Assembly (NCBI GenBank): GCA_019058515.1
Contig: JAHPYY010000070.1
Location: 1 to 46,073 of the forward strand
Reading direction: 5' to 3'
Source: Promethearchaeota archaeon
GTDB taxonomy: Archaea; Asgardarchaeota; Lokiarchaeia; Sigynarchaeales; SOKP01
Length of the DNA stretch: 46,073 bases
Part shown: piece by piece, positions 26,044-35,426 of the stretch
Position numbering within the stretch: position 1 is the stretch's first letter
Layout: the number at the start of each line of letters is the position of its first letter
Position numbers and translations under genes: made by a program
Notes under the pieces: generated by a model
Databases searched by the model: none
What the model was told of the DNA's origin: nothing
What the model saw: the letters and a program-made list of their open reading frames with translations, nothing else

Positions 26044-26871
26044 CTATATACTTCTAATAAACTTACAGATCAGCTCATTTACCACATCTTGTCTCTGAGC
26101 TGGGGCGAAGTGTCCCGCCATATCGATTATTTCTAACTTAGAGTTTGGTATCTTTTTACTTAATTCTTCCGACATGATTTCTGGAGCGAAGTTATCTAAT
26201 CGCCCTCCTATTATTAACGTAGGACACCTTATTTCAGAAGGGTCGTATTGAGTGATCTCGTTGACCATGGAAAAAATTTGCTCTTCGATTTTCATGTACA
26301 ACTCGTCTCTTGTCAGTTTTACATTGTATAATGAGTTGGAGAGCGACGCAACGATGTAGGGAATGGTTTTATCAAGAACATCTTCGATACCGTTTTTTAC
26401 AACCTCAAGGAAGTTCATTCTAACGAAGTAAGGCAATAAGTTGTAAAAGATGTTTCTTATAACATTATCGATAAGAATGTAACCAGAGTTTAACAGTATT
26501 AAAAATTCAATTTTCTCTGGATATTTCATACAGAAGAGTTGGGCTATCATTCCTCCTACAAGTGAATGACCGATGATTCCAAACTTGCCTTCAATTCCTA
26601 AAAAGTCGAGTAGGTTTTCTAAATCTCGTATTATCTCGTAACGAATATTTTGAGAGAGGTTCAGTTGTTTTGGATGATCACTCCTTCCGTGACCTAACGC
26701 GTCAAACGCAACGATTCGATAGTTTTTTTTTAATACTTTTATTTGTTCTTTAAAAAAAGAAGCTGAGGAAGCGAATCCGTGGATCAAAACGATAGTGATG
26801 CCATTCTCAATATTACAATTAATATCCTCGTAGAATAGATTGTAACCCTCTTTATTTTTAAAGAACGGCAT
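26044..26871 (-). CDS. alpha/beta hydrolase
   Basis: 275 residues. VLIHGFASSA (28-37) forms the oxyanion region, FDALGHGRSD follows strand 4, the nucleophile is S103 in GHSLVGG, the acid is in GGRLDNFAPE and the histidine in MAGHFAP. The nucleophile elbow has valine rather than glycine at its fifth position. No substrate-defining motif is visible. The 255-base gap before the kinase gene downstream contains nothing I can name. Confidence 0.88.
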   Translation of the reverse strand: MPFFKNKEGYNLFYEDINCNIENGITIVLIHGFASSASFFKEQIKVLKKNYRIVAFDALGHGRSDHPKQLNLSQNIRYEIIRDLENLLDFLGIEGKFGIIGHSLVGGMIAQLFCMKYPEKIEFLILLNSGYILIDNVIRNIFYNLLPYFVRMNFLEVVKNGIEDVLDKTIPYIVASLSNSLYNVKLTRDELYMKIEEQIFSMVNEITQYDPSEIRCPTLIIGGRLDNFAPEIMSEELSKKIPNSKLEIIDMAGHFAPAQRQDVVNELICKFIRSI

Positions 26872-27126
26872 CTAACTTTATTCTAGTATTTTATGTTACT
26901 TTTAGTAATACTCAATAAAATTGTAGATGTTTGAAATACCTTTTGGTTTAGAATATACCCCTCTTTTAAAACTTACGGTTTTTAACTGAAGGATGTTAAT
27001 TTGAACATTTTTCCTTGTCCATTCAGTTATTTGCAGCCTTATTGAATTATTGTTCATTTGTCTTAAATAATTTAAAAATCAAATAGTAAGAAAATTTCAA
27101 AAAAAAATTTAGTTTTAAAAATATAA

Positions 27127-28587
27127 TTATAGGTCTTTCGTTACTCGCTTTTTATTGTACACTTCGAGTAATGCAGGCATAAAAATGCGATTTAGCTTCT
27201 TGTATATCTTAGTATTTTCTTTAATTGGTTCCTTAGTATCTGAGAATCTAACCATGTTTTCAACGGCTTTTTCTATTGATTGATACTGTTGGCAACTATA
27301 AAATCCTATGATAGCAGCGCCCATTGCCGCTCCATCTTTTACTTCTGGAATCAGGATTTTTTTCGCAGAAACATCCGCTAGAATTTGTGCCCATAAATCA
27401 CTGTTCATAGCACCTCCATCCGCTTTAACCTCTGAGACTTTAGCCCCTCCCATGGCTTCTAACATTTGTAGGTACATTTGGGCACTTAGAGCTGCAGATT
27501 CCATAATTGCTCGGATCATGTGCGCTCTTGTGTGATTCCATCCAAGTCCGTGAATAGTGCCTTTTCTAAACATGTATAAAGGTAGCATAAGTAAACCCTC
27601 GCTTCCTGGTTTTATACTCGACGCTTCATTTCCGAGCATATCGTAAATATTTAAGTTTTTATCAATAGATTCTTTGACCTGTAGTTGAGAGAAGTTATCT
27701 TTGAACCATTTCATGAAGGTTCCAGTACCTGGCATCGCGGCTTCGAGGTTCCATTTTCCTCTAATCGGGGAAGGTATAGAAAATATCGGAATATCCCCAG
27801 CAGGCATGATGGGCTTATCAACAACATAATCGACAAAGGTTCCTGTACCCATAGTGATTTTGGCTTGACCTGTGTTAATAACCCCTAAACCTAAAGTCGC
27901 TGATTGTTGATCACCACTTCCCATAATGACAGGGATGTTATTTCGCAAATTTAACTCTTTTGCTGCATCGCTTGTGAGTTCTCCAATTATTTCTCCAGGA
28001 AAACTTAAATTAGGCCACAGATCTAAAGGAACCTCATAACCTTCTGCTAATTTTGCATCCCATTTTAGACTATCTAAATCCATAACCCCCCAATAACCAT
28101 TAGTAGGATCTGTCACAAAATTTTTACAGAGCTTATGTATGATATACGTATCTACGAAAGCGATTTTTGACGCTTTATCAAAGACAACAGACTTATTTTT
28201 TTTTATCCAGAGTATTCTAGGCATAGCTCTTCTAAACGCACCTCCTTCCTCCACCCAATCCTTGCCACTCGATTCTTCTCTCTCGTCCATCCAAGTTAAA
28301 GCGCGATGTAAAATGTTCCCCTCTTGATCTAGAAGAGTTATCGATCCTCTAGCAAAAGATCCACAAACAGCTAAGACGTCATTAACATCTATTTTAGCAG
28401 TTACATGGGTACAGGTATTTTTAACCGCATTCCACCATATTTTAGGATCTTGCTCCGATATACCAACCGGTTGCTTTTCGACGGGATACTCTTCGTAATC
28501 TTTAGCTATTACCTTACCTGTTATATCAAAGATAACAGTTCTAGCTCCAGTCGTGCCAACATCAAATACACATATCAAATCGCTCAT
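27127..28587 (-). CDS. FGGY-family carbohydrate kinase, glycerol/xylulose kinase-like
   Basis: 486 residues. The N-terminal half starts with the ATPase phosphate-1 motif FDVGTTGARTVIFD and has EQDPKIWWNAV, typical of the family. MGTGTFVDYV lies in the middle, and the C-terminal half has ESAALSAQ, KADGGAMNSDLWAQILADV and GAAMGAA, the adenosine-binding features. FGGY kinases phosphorylate polyols and ketoses. G-T-T-G-x-R at the start resembles glycerol kinases, while other segments resemble xylulokinase, so the substrate is undecided. It lies 128 bases downstream of the FAD/iron-sulfur pair on the same strand; that context favours glycerol. Confidence 0.9.
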   Translation of the reverse strand: MSDLICVFDVGTTGARTVIFDITGKVIAKDYEEYPVEKQPVGISEQDPKIWWNAVKNTCTHVTAKIDVNDVLAVCGSFARGSITLLDQEGNILHRALTWMDEREESSGKDWVEEGGAFRRAMPRILWIKKNKSVVFDKASKIAFVDTYIIHKLCKNFVTDPTNGYWGVMDLDSLKWDAKLAEGYEVPLDLWPNLSFPGEIIGELTSDAAKELNLRNNIPVIMGSGDQQSATLGLGVINTGQAKITMGTGTFVDYVVDKPIMPAGDIPIFSIPSPIRGKWNLEAAMPGTGTFMKWFKDNFSQLQVKESIDKNLNIYDMLGNEASSIKPGSEGLLMLPLYMFRKGTIHGLGWNHTRAHMIRAIMESAALSAQMYLQMLEAMGGAKVSEVKADGGAMNSDLWAQILADVSAKKILIPEVKDGAAMGAAIIGFYSCQQYQSIEKAVENMVRFSDTKEPIKENTKIYKKLNRIFMPALLEVYNKKRVTKDL

Positions 28588-28715
28588 AATTCTTACTATT
28601 TATCTGATTATTTTATTTGCTAATATTAATAATTCAGATTTTTTTAGTATTTGTAATTATGTTTTTTAAATGAAGAAAAAAGTAGTATAAAAGGTATTAA
28701 ACTAAAGCATGAATT

Positions 28716-29984
28716 CTAAAGCGCTTTAGCAATTAGTTCTGATATATCTATCACTTTCAACTGTTCTTGATCGTCCTCTTGTATTCCGTAGGACAATCCA
28801 ATCTCACACAAGGGACAGGAAGTCGCTATTCTATTAGCTCCTGTTTCTTTTAATTCGTCGATTCTATTCTGAGCTTCCTTGGTTGAGATGTATCTAGCAG
28901 CCCAGTGTAATGTGCCTGACCAACCACAACAGTGAACAGACTCTTTATTATAAATAGGTTCTACTAGCTCAACTCCAGATAAATGCTTAATTATGTTTCT
29001 CAGTGAATTTGTATCCCCTTGGTTTCTTGATAATAAACACGGATCGTGAATGGTTATCTTTGAAAAATCGCTAGGTAAGGAACGACTGAAGTTTATTTTC
29101 CCTTCGTCAAGTAATTGACTTATGTACTGAACAATGTGAATAATCTTAGGTTGAATGTTCACATCGTTTTTCTGGTATTTCTTGGTTAAAGTTTCAACGC
29201 AACCAGGACAATCTGATACCACTAACGGAGCGCCTGTACTTTCGATTAATTGTTTATTTCGTTCTGCAAAGCTTATTGCGGTATCCATATCTCTAATGTT
29301 AAATGCGGGGCTACCGCAACACATTTTCGAATCTAGGTTTGTTGAAAATTTTACACCGGCTTTTTTTAAGATTGTTATATTTGCCTTAACCACTTCTGGA
29401 AATTTCATCATCTCGCAACCGATGTAATAGTAAACCTCATCGTGTCCATCAGTGTTAATGTTTTCAATTCCCTTATCTTTATATGTAATGTAAATGTTTT
29501 CGTTCTCTGGGGTATCGTATTTCTTTAAACTTTCCAACACCGGTTTAGCATAGTCAGGCATCAGTCCTTTCGCATTGATATCGTCACGAACCGTTTCTAA
29601 AAGTGACACTACCGAGAAATCAAACGGGCAATGGATAAGACAGTTCTCCTCGTTCGTACACATGTACATTAAATCAATAAACTCTTTGTTTTCAGGTTTT
29701 GAAGGATCTATAGTTCCCGTTGTTAGGAAATAACCTATTCTTGCTTTATATGCTGGACTCATCGCTTCGCTGTTGGCTGCAAGTAGTGAACCGCAATCGA
29801 AGCGACACATATTCGGACAAAGCATGCAATTTAAGAGGTTTTTAATGTCTGCTTTATACTCTCCTTTTGGGTAGAAGTCTTTCTTTACCAAGCGTAAATT
29901 ATTAAACACTTTCCTCTTTAATTTTTTGTCCAATGTGTTTAATATCTCAATAAACCACCTATATTTTTCTAAAAACTCTTCCAT
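28716..29984 (-). CDS. iron-sulfur oxidoreductase with two CCG domains (HdrD/GlpC/GlcF-like)
   Basis: 422 residues. The N-terminal part has ferredoxin-like cysteines (CMLCPNMCRFDC and CTNEENCLIHCP). Two cysteine-rich CCG domains follow: CCGSP with CPGC in the first, and CCGWSG with SCPLCE in the second. Such subunits carry electrons from a flavoprotein dehydrogenase to quinones, heterodisulfide or other carriers. Its ATG touches the stop of the FAD gene, and a strong site, AGGAGGT, lies in the end of that gene, so the two form one complex almost certainly. Confidence 0.9.
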   Translation of the reverse strand: MEEFLEKYRWFIEILNTLDKKLKRKVFNNLRLVKKDFYPKGEYKADIKNLLNCMLCPNMCRFDCGSLLAANSEAMSPAYKARIGYFLTTGTIDPSKPENKEFIDLMYMCTNEENCLIHCPFDFSVVSLLETVRDDINAKGLMPDYAKPVLESLKKYDTPENENIYITYKDKGIENINTDGHDEVYYYIGCEMMKFPEVVKANITILKKAGVKFSTNLDSKMCCGSPAFNIRDMDTAISFAERNKQLIESTGAPLVVSDCPGCVETLTKKYQKNDVNIQPKIIHIVQYISQLLDEGKINFSRSLPSDFSKITIHDPCLLSRNQGDTNSLRNIIKHLSGVELVEPIYNKESVHCCGWSGTLHWAARYISTKEAQNRIDELKETGANRIATSCPLCEIGLSYGIQEDDQEQLKVIDISELIAKAL

Positions 29985-31463
29985 TTACACACTACCTCCT
30001 TTCCATATTTTTTCAAAGACTTTCCCTGGATTAAATATATTATTTGGGTCGAGAATTCTTTTAAATTCTCTCATAACTTCCATACTTTTACCCCATTCTT
30101 CATCCATCCAATGCGAGCGATTTATTCCAATTCCATGGTGATGAGCAATTGATCCCCCACAGGCTAGAACCTCTTTCATCGTTTCATTCCAAATTTTTTG
30201 ATAAAATTCGAAACTTGTTTGATCCTCCGGAGGAACACCTGCGAAAGTGAAATATATGCCTACACCATTAGGATAAAAGTGAGACACATGAGCCGTGAAT
30301 ATAATTATACCCTCGACTTGCTTAACTTTTTCCGAAACGCTCCTGTACATATTAGCGGCGTTTTCCCATGAGGAGGCAACTTCAATCGTATCAAAAGTGA
30401 GCTTATAAAGCGGACTTGTGCTCGTTTCAGTCACATTGAATCTCGTTTCGAACCAATGCTCCACTGGGTGATTCCAGCAATCAATTCCAGAGTTCTTCTC
30501 GCATTTTTCTCGGGTTATTTCTTCCTCTAACTTTACCAATCTCTCGTTTCCTTCGCAAACGAATATCACCATTACCCTGTCTTTTGCATTTTCAACATCG
30601 GGAAAATGTCTAACGGTCTCTTCTTTGTCGTATATTCTAACTACTGCGGGATTTATGTTTTCCCGCAAAATCTTTCGAACTGCTTCTAATGAATCCTCGA
30701 AGGTGGGAAACGCGTAAGAAATTAGCGCTCGTTTCTCAGGGTAAGGCCAAATTCGTAGCGTGACCTTTGTCACTATCCCTAATGTTCCTTCGTTTCCTAT
30801 AAAGAGCTTATCTAATTGCGGGCCTGTTGCTTTTCTTACTACAGAGTTAAAATTAACCATATCTCCCCGCGGTAAAACCATTTCCATGCCTAACACTATG
30901 TCTTCAATCTTACCGTATTTAGTAGAAAATTGTCCCGCTGCCCGATGAGCTATCCACCCGCCAACGGAGGATATATATAGCGATTGCGGTATGTGTCCAC
31001 AAGTGTATCCTTTTGCATTTAAATAGCGTTCTAAGTTCATTCCATTAAATCCTGTTTCAACTGTTACGGTTAAATCTTTATCGTTGATTTCGATTATCTT
31101 CGAAAACTTCTTCATATCAATGATTATCCCACCGCGGATGGGAATCGCACCTCCTACTACTCCCGAACCCTCTCCAAACGGAATAACGGGGATTTTGTAC
31201 TCGTTTGCTAATAGCAAAATCTTTTTAATCTGATCGATGGTTTCGGGAAACGTAATAAAATCTGGAAATCCCACAGTTTTACGATCGAGGATAAGGTTGT
31301 GACCAATTAAACTAGCATCCTTTGAGTACGCAAATTTATCGATGTCGTTCGAAGAAATGTTATCTTCTCCTAAAATTTCTTCTAGCTTTTGTTTAACTTC
31401 TACTTTATTTCTGATATATACCCGCTTTTCTTTATAAATCAGTTCAAAATTTTCAAGATTCAT
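29985..31463 (-). CDS. FAD-linked oxidase resembling alkyl-DHAP synthase / GlcD-type dehydrogenase
   Basis: 492 residues: FAD_binding_4 domain with PFGEGSGVVGG (95-105), then the FAD-oxidase C domain. GHIPQSLYISSVGGWIA (156-172), KYGKIEDIVLGMEMVLPRG, DTIEVASSW and GGSIAHHHGIG (histidines 441-443) recall alkyl-dihydroxyacetonephosphate synthase more than ordinary glycolate oxidase. The position of that enzyme's substrate arginine appears as histidine here (AHVSHFYPNG). A linked iron-sulfur partner argues for a real dehydrogenase, for example of glycerol 3-phosphate or a 2-hydroxyacid. Exact substrate is open. First gene of the FAD/FeS/kinase group. Confidence 0.85.
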   Translation of the reverse strand: MNLENFELIYKEKRVYIRNKVEVKQKLEEILGEDNISSNDIDKFAYSKDASLIGHNLILDRKTVGFPDFITFPETIDQIKKILLLANEYKIPVIPFGEGSGVVGGAIPIRGGIIIDMKKFSKIIEINDKDLTVTVETGFNGMNLERYLNAKGYTCGHIPQSLYISSVGGWIAHRAAGQFSTKYGKIEDIVLGMEMVLPRGDMVNFNSVVRKATGPQLDKLFIGNEGTLGIVTKVTLRIWPYPEKRALISYAFPTFEDSLEAVRKILRENINPAVVRIYDKEETVRHFPDVENAKDRVMVIFVCEGNERLVKLEEEITREKCEKNSGIDCWNHPVEHWFETRFNVTETSTSPLYKLTFDTIEVASSWENAANMYRSVSEKVKQVEGIIIFTAHVSHFYPNGVGIYFTFAGVPPEDQTSFEFYQKIWNETMKEVLACGGSIAHHHGIGINRSHWMDEEWGKSMEVMREFKRILDPNNIFNPGKVFEKIWKGGSV

Positions 31464-31566
31464 AAGAGTGGTGATTCTTAATGAACTATTTACCTTAGTT
31501 ATATTGTAGAAATCAATTTAACCTTTTGATTAAGGAAAAATGAGATAAACAATAAAATTTAATATT

Positions 31567-33378
31567 TCAGTTATAAGAAGGTAACACTATTTCACCAGTA
31601 ATGCGATTCACTTTAAAGTGCCTAAATTTAGCAGAAGGTCTTGCAATCCTATCACTATTTAAAATTTTTTCTACCACATCATTGGGAAAAAGATAATTAG
31701 CTAAATGGGTTATCATCTGTTTTGTTTCAATGCAATTTAACAGTTTTAAGCTTTCAACAGAGTAAACTGTTTCGCTTAATAAATCAATGTTAGTGTCTTG
31801 CGAGAGTTCTAGCAATTCAATATTTCGATATATTCTGTCAACAACAAAACTTACGATTTGGTAATCTTGTAGATCAGAGAGGTTTTCGGTCATATAGCTG
31901 TAAAAAAGCACGTAGTAGCTTGCTTCCGATGATTCAAATCCTTCTCTAAATTGCTTTATGCCATCTTTAGTTATTCTTAACTTAATTTCTTCAATAATCG
32001 CGTTCAAGTAATCCGTACTGAATTTAGAAAGCAGCCCGATCAAGTTCAACACCTTCATAATAACAACTAGCTGGGATGTTTCCAGATCCTTCAAATAATT
32101 TGGTTGGAAGAAGCTTGGATGGACTTTAATTAATTCTCTTAATTGATCGTCGCTTAGATAGAAATGAGCGAGTTGAGTTGCTTTCATAAAATAATATATT
32201 CCATCAGTTGCTTCAATTATAGGGGATTCAAACTCGTCAATTATATCTTCGTATAAATTAGAAAGAAAATTTTTTACTTTCTTTTTATCAATCTCAATTT
32301 CTAACTCATTTGCTAAATATAACCCACAAAAGTAAGGTTCTGGATTTTTAAGAGTGATTAACGGTATATCTATCATATACTCGTCGATGTTGTCCCTCAA
32401 ATACTCTTTTAAATGAGATAAATCGAAGGTATCTGTCATATGAAAAATATCAATGATCCGAAATAGGATGTAAAGTAGCTGAAGCTTGTCTTTTGGACCC
32501 TCCAAATCTTCCAAGTTTTCTATTTTTGTTTTGTTTTGCTGAAGCTTGTTTATTATCGTATCTTTAATTCTTATATATTTCTTGAAATTTTCGATTTTTC
32601 CAGATTCTTCGAGCTTTTTCTTTAAATCTCGGAGTTCCATCACGAACTCAATAGGAAGGTAACCTTTAGACTTCAGGTTTAGTAAGACGGGTGCAACATT
32701 ATTGTCTGCTAAGTAATCCGCGATCTTTTCCAAAAATATTTCATAGATTATTGGGGCGATTTTTGTGCGATAAAGCTGTTCGTTTTTATAGATTTCTGTT
32801 TCGTTTTCATCAATTTCTAAGAAAGGATCCAAGAATCTATTTTCAATTTCCTCGCAAGTAAAGCCCATTTCTATCAATTCATCTTTAAGAAATGTCAAAA
32901 AAGCTTTTTCTATTTTACCTGCGATGTCACATCGCACTTTCTTTATATCTTCAGGACTAAAGTGTCTTTTTTGTATATGGTATTTTCGATGGTTTCGATA
33001 CTGTTCTCTTAGATTTTTTCTTACTTTTTTCCATTCTTCGTGGTTAGAACGTCTTAATTCCCGCATTTTATGCCTTATATCCCTTAATGTGGTCGGGGAC
33101 TTTTCGAAAAACATCTTTAATTCTGATTTAAAGTCTTTCTCGTTAAGTAACGCCACATCCTTTAAGATCGCAAATTTATTCCAGAGATATTCAAGATTCT
33201 CCGTAGGATTTGAGTAAAATTGCTCTGCATTGTCTTGAAACAATTCGTATTTCTCAGAAAATTTCTTTCCAAAAAACACCATTAATTCTTTTTGGAAATA
33301 ACTGTCGATAGAATCATAAAATAGGTCAATATCGGTTATATAAAGGTCTAAGATATTGAACAAACCCTGTAAAATCAT
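31567..33378 (-). CDS. 603-residue protein with internal helical repeats, unknown function
   Basis: No family recognised with confidence. The N-terminal 290 residues are highly charged and mostly helical, with a very basic stretch at about 101-147 (RELRRSNHEEWKKVRKNLRE). The C-terminal half has about five related units spaced 41-52 residues apart, near 346, 391, 433, 484 and 536, each roughly E/S-x3-Y-Y-x-L-x4-L-x-x-L-S. That spacing and pattern suggest alpha/alpha-toroid repeats as in prenyltransferase beta subunits and terpene cyclases, but no catalytic residues are evident. No signal peptide or membrane helix. It is divergent from glmS. Confidence 0.7.
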   Translation of the reverse strand: MILQGLFNILDLYITDIDLFYDSIDSYFQKELMVFFGKKFSEKYELFQDNAEQFYSNPTENLEYLWNKFAILKDVALLNEKDFKSELKMFFEKSPTTLRDIRHKMRELRRSNHEEWKKVRKNLREQYRNHRKYHIQKRHFSPEDIKKVRCDIAGKIEKAFLTFLKDELIEMGFTCEEIENRFLDPFLEIDENETEIYKNEQLYRTKIAPIIYEIFLEKIADYLADNNVAPVLLNLKSKGYLPIEFVMELRDLKKKLEESGKIENFKKYIRIKDTIINKLQQNKTKIENLEDLEGPKDKLQLLYILFRIIDIFHMTDTFDLSHLKEYLRDNIDEYMIDIPLITLKNPEPYFCGLYLANELEIEIDKKKVKNFLSNLYEDIIDEFESPIIEATDGIYYFMKATQLAHFYLSDDQLRELIKVHPSFFQPNYLKDLETSQLVVIMKVLNLIGLLSKFSTDYLNAIIEEIKLRITKDGIKQFREGFESSEASYYVLFYSYMTENLSDLQDYQIVSFVVDRIYRNIELLELSQDTNIDLLSETVYSVESLKLLNCIETKQMITHLANYLFPNDVVEKILNSDRIARPSAKFRHFKVNRITGEIVLPSYN

Positions 33379-33497
33379 AACTTTTCACTATTTTTCTCTC
33401 ATGTAACAAAATCAATAATAAAATAAATAAGCTTTGTGTTTACTTAAAAAGCAGTTACCCAGATAATCTTATATTTTTTCATTTATTTCATCTTTTG

Positions 33498-35345
33498 ATG
33501 TGTGGAATTTTTGGTGTAATCACCTGCAGAGAGTTATCCATTGGAAAAATTGCTTTAGAAGGGATAAAGCGTTTAGAATATCGTGGTTATGATAGTTGCG
33601 GAATAGTCACTCAGTCAAACAATCAATTATTTATCAAGAAAGACGCAGGTAAAATTAACGAAATTCATAAGAAACTCAAGCTCGACGAATTTCCTGACGG
33701 TTCAAAACTCGCAATGGCCCACACTAGGTGGGCTACACATGGAGCTCCAACTAAAGTAAATAGTCATCCACATTTAGACTGTTCTGGTAAAATAGCGGTA
33801 ATTCACAACGGAATATTGGAAAATTTTATCGAATTAAAAAATGAATTACTCTCGAAAGGTCATAAATTTACATCAGATACAGATACAGAAGTTATTCCTC
33901 ACTTAATTGAAGATTACATGATTGAAGGATTGGATTTTAAATCCGCAGCAAAATCCGCATTAAGAAGATGCATTGGAGCGTATGCTGTAGTGGTATGCCA
34001 CGCAGATAATCCTGATTTTATTATAGTTTTAAGAAGAGAATCCCCTTTGGTAATAGGCATTACAGAAGGTCAAACCACATATTGCGCTTCAGATATCCCT
34101 GCGTTTCTTCCCTACACTAGGAGCTGCTATGTTTTAGATGATAACGAGATGGCCATTTTATATCCAGGGAGCGTTGAATTTTTGGATTTGAAAACAGATC
34201 AATTTAAGCAAAAAGAAATTAAGCAAATAGATTGGAGTATCGACGCAGCTGAGAAAGGAGGGTTTTCACACTTTATGGAGAAGGAAATATATGAGGAACC
34301 ACGAGCATTAAGGCAGACTATGAAAATTCCAAAACCTGATCTGTTAAAATTTGCTCAAGCGCTTTTAAATCACGATGATATATATATTACTGCTGCAGGA
34401 ACCTCCTTTTATGCTTCTCTTGCGGGTAAATTTATCTTAACCCGATTTTTAGGGAAATCTATTCACGCAATTGAGTGCTCTGAATTCCAAACCGAATTAA
34501 CTCATTCTCTAAAAGAAAATGCGGCTATTATCGCCATTTCTCAGTCAGGAGAGACGATCGACCTACTAGAAGCAATACGATGGGCAAGAGAAAAACGAAA
34601 CGCTAAAATTCTTTCAATAACAAATGTCGTCGGCTCCAGTTTGACTCGACATAGCGATCACGTTATCGTAACGCAAGCAGGACCAGAAATAGGAGTGGCA
34701 GCAACGAAAACTTATTGCACACAGGTATTATCTATGGCATTAATAGCATTAGAGATTGCAAAACAACGGAAAGATGAAAACACAGAAGAAATAGCTAAGT
34801 ATGAAGCAGCTCTAAGAGAAAGCCCAGATATCATAGATAAGCTTTTAGAGGAAAACATTGAACAAATAAAAAAGATAGTGAAAAGCCTCGATAAAAGCCA
34901 TAACTTCTTCTTTTTAGCTCGGGGTATTTCGATTGCAACTGCTAAAGAGGGGGGATTGAAACTTAAAGAGGTGGCTTGCCGATTTATCGAAGGATATTCT
35001 GCAGCCCATGCCAAGCATGGTCCGATTTCTTTGGTTAGAAAAGGTTTTCCTATTATATTTATTGCGCCACCAGATGATACATACGACAGATTAGTCGGGA
35101 ATGTAATGGAGTTCAAATCTAGAGGAGGCAAAATCATCTCTCTTGTAAGCGAAGGCGACCAAACTATTTCAGAGTTAAGTGATGTTGTCATTAGAATTCC
35201 CCAACCGTCTGACAAATACCACACATTGTTTAGCCCCATAACTTATATTCCTGCTCTTCAGTTATTAGCTTATTATTCCGCTCTAAAACATGAATTAGAT
35301 CCCGATCAGCCCTTGAACTTGGCAAAAACGGTAACAGTTCACTAA
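33498..35345 (+). CDS. glmS: glutamine--fructose-6-phosphate aminotransferase (isomerizing)
   Basis: 615 residues. It makes glucosamine 6-phosphate for UDP-GlcNAc and surface glycans. The frame could open at TTG 33495, but the ATG at 33498 places the catalytic cysteine second (MCGIFG), as the mature enzyme needs. The glutaminase domain has HTRWATHG, HNGILEN and SDTDTEV. Two SIS domains follow, with AAGTSFYASLAGK, SQSGETIDLLEA, EIGVAATKTY and the terminal NLAKTVTVH. All expected residues are present. Confidence 0.97.
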   Translation: MCGIFGVITCRELSIGKIALEGIKRLEYRGYDSCGIVTQSNNQLFIKKDAGKINEIHKKLKLDEFPDGSKLAMAHTRWATHGAPTKVNSHPHLDCSGKIAVIHNGILENFIELKNELLSKGHKFTSDTDTEVIPHLIEDYMIEGLDFKSAAKSALRRCIGAYAVVVCHADNPDFIIVLRRESPLVIGITEGQTTYCASDIPAFLPYTRSCYVLDDNEMAILYPGSVEFLDLKTDQFKQKEIKQIDWSIDAAEKGGFSHFMEKEIYEEPRALRQTMKIPKPDLLKFAQALLNHDDIYITAAGTSFYASLAGKFILTRFLGKSIHAIECSEFQTELTHSLKENAAIIAISQSGETIDLLEAIRWAREKRNAKILSITNVVGSSLTRHSDHVIVTQAGPEIGVAATKTYCTQVLSMALIALEIAKQRKDENTEEIAKYEAALRESPDIIDKLLEENIEQIKKIVKSLDKSHNFFFLARGISIATAKEGGLKLKEVACRFIEGYSAAHAKHGPISLVRKGFPIIFIAPPDDTYDRLVGNVMEFKSRGGKIISLVSEGDQTISELSDVVIRIPQPSDKYHTLFSPITYIPALQLLAYYSALKHELDPDQPLNLAKTVTVH

Positions 35346-35426
35346 GATTACAATTTACATGGAACGGGTAATCGAAGGACTAAAATCTGGGGATCTTCTT
35401 TCTTAAAATTGATAGTTGAAATTATA

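Noticed and set aside
26938..26972. Possible third copy of the shared promoter element (ACCTTTTGGTTTAGAATA...TTTTAAA)
   Set aside because: It needs an inserted base and several mismatches, and the TATA part is displaced; not better than chance in AT-rich DNA.
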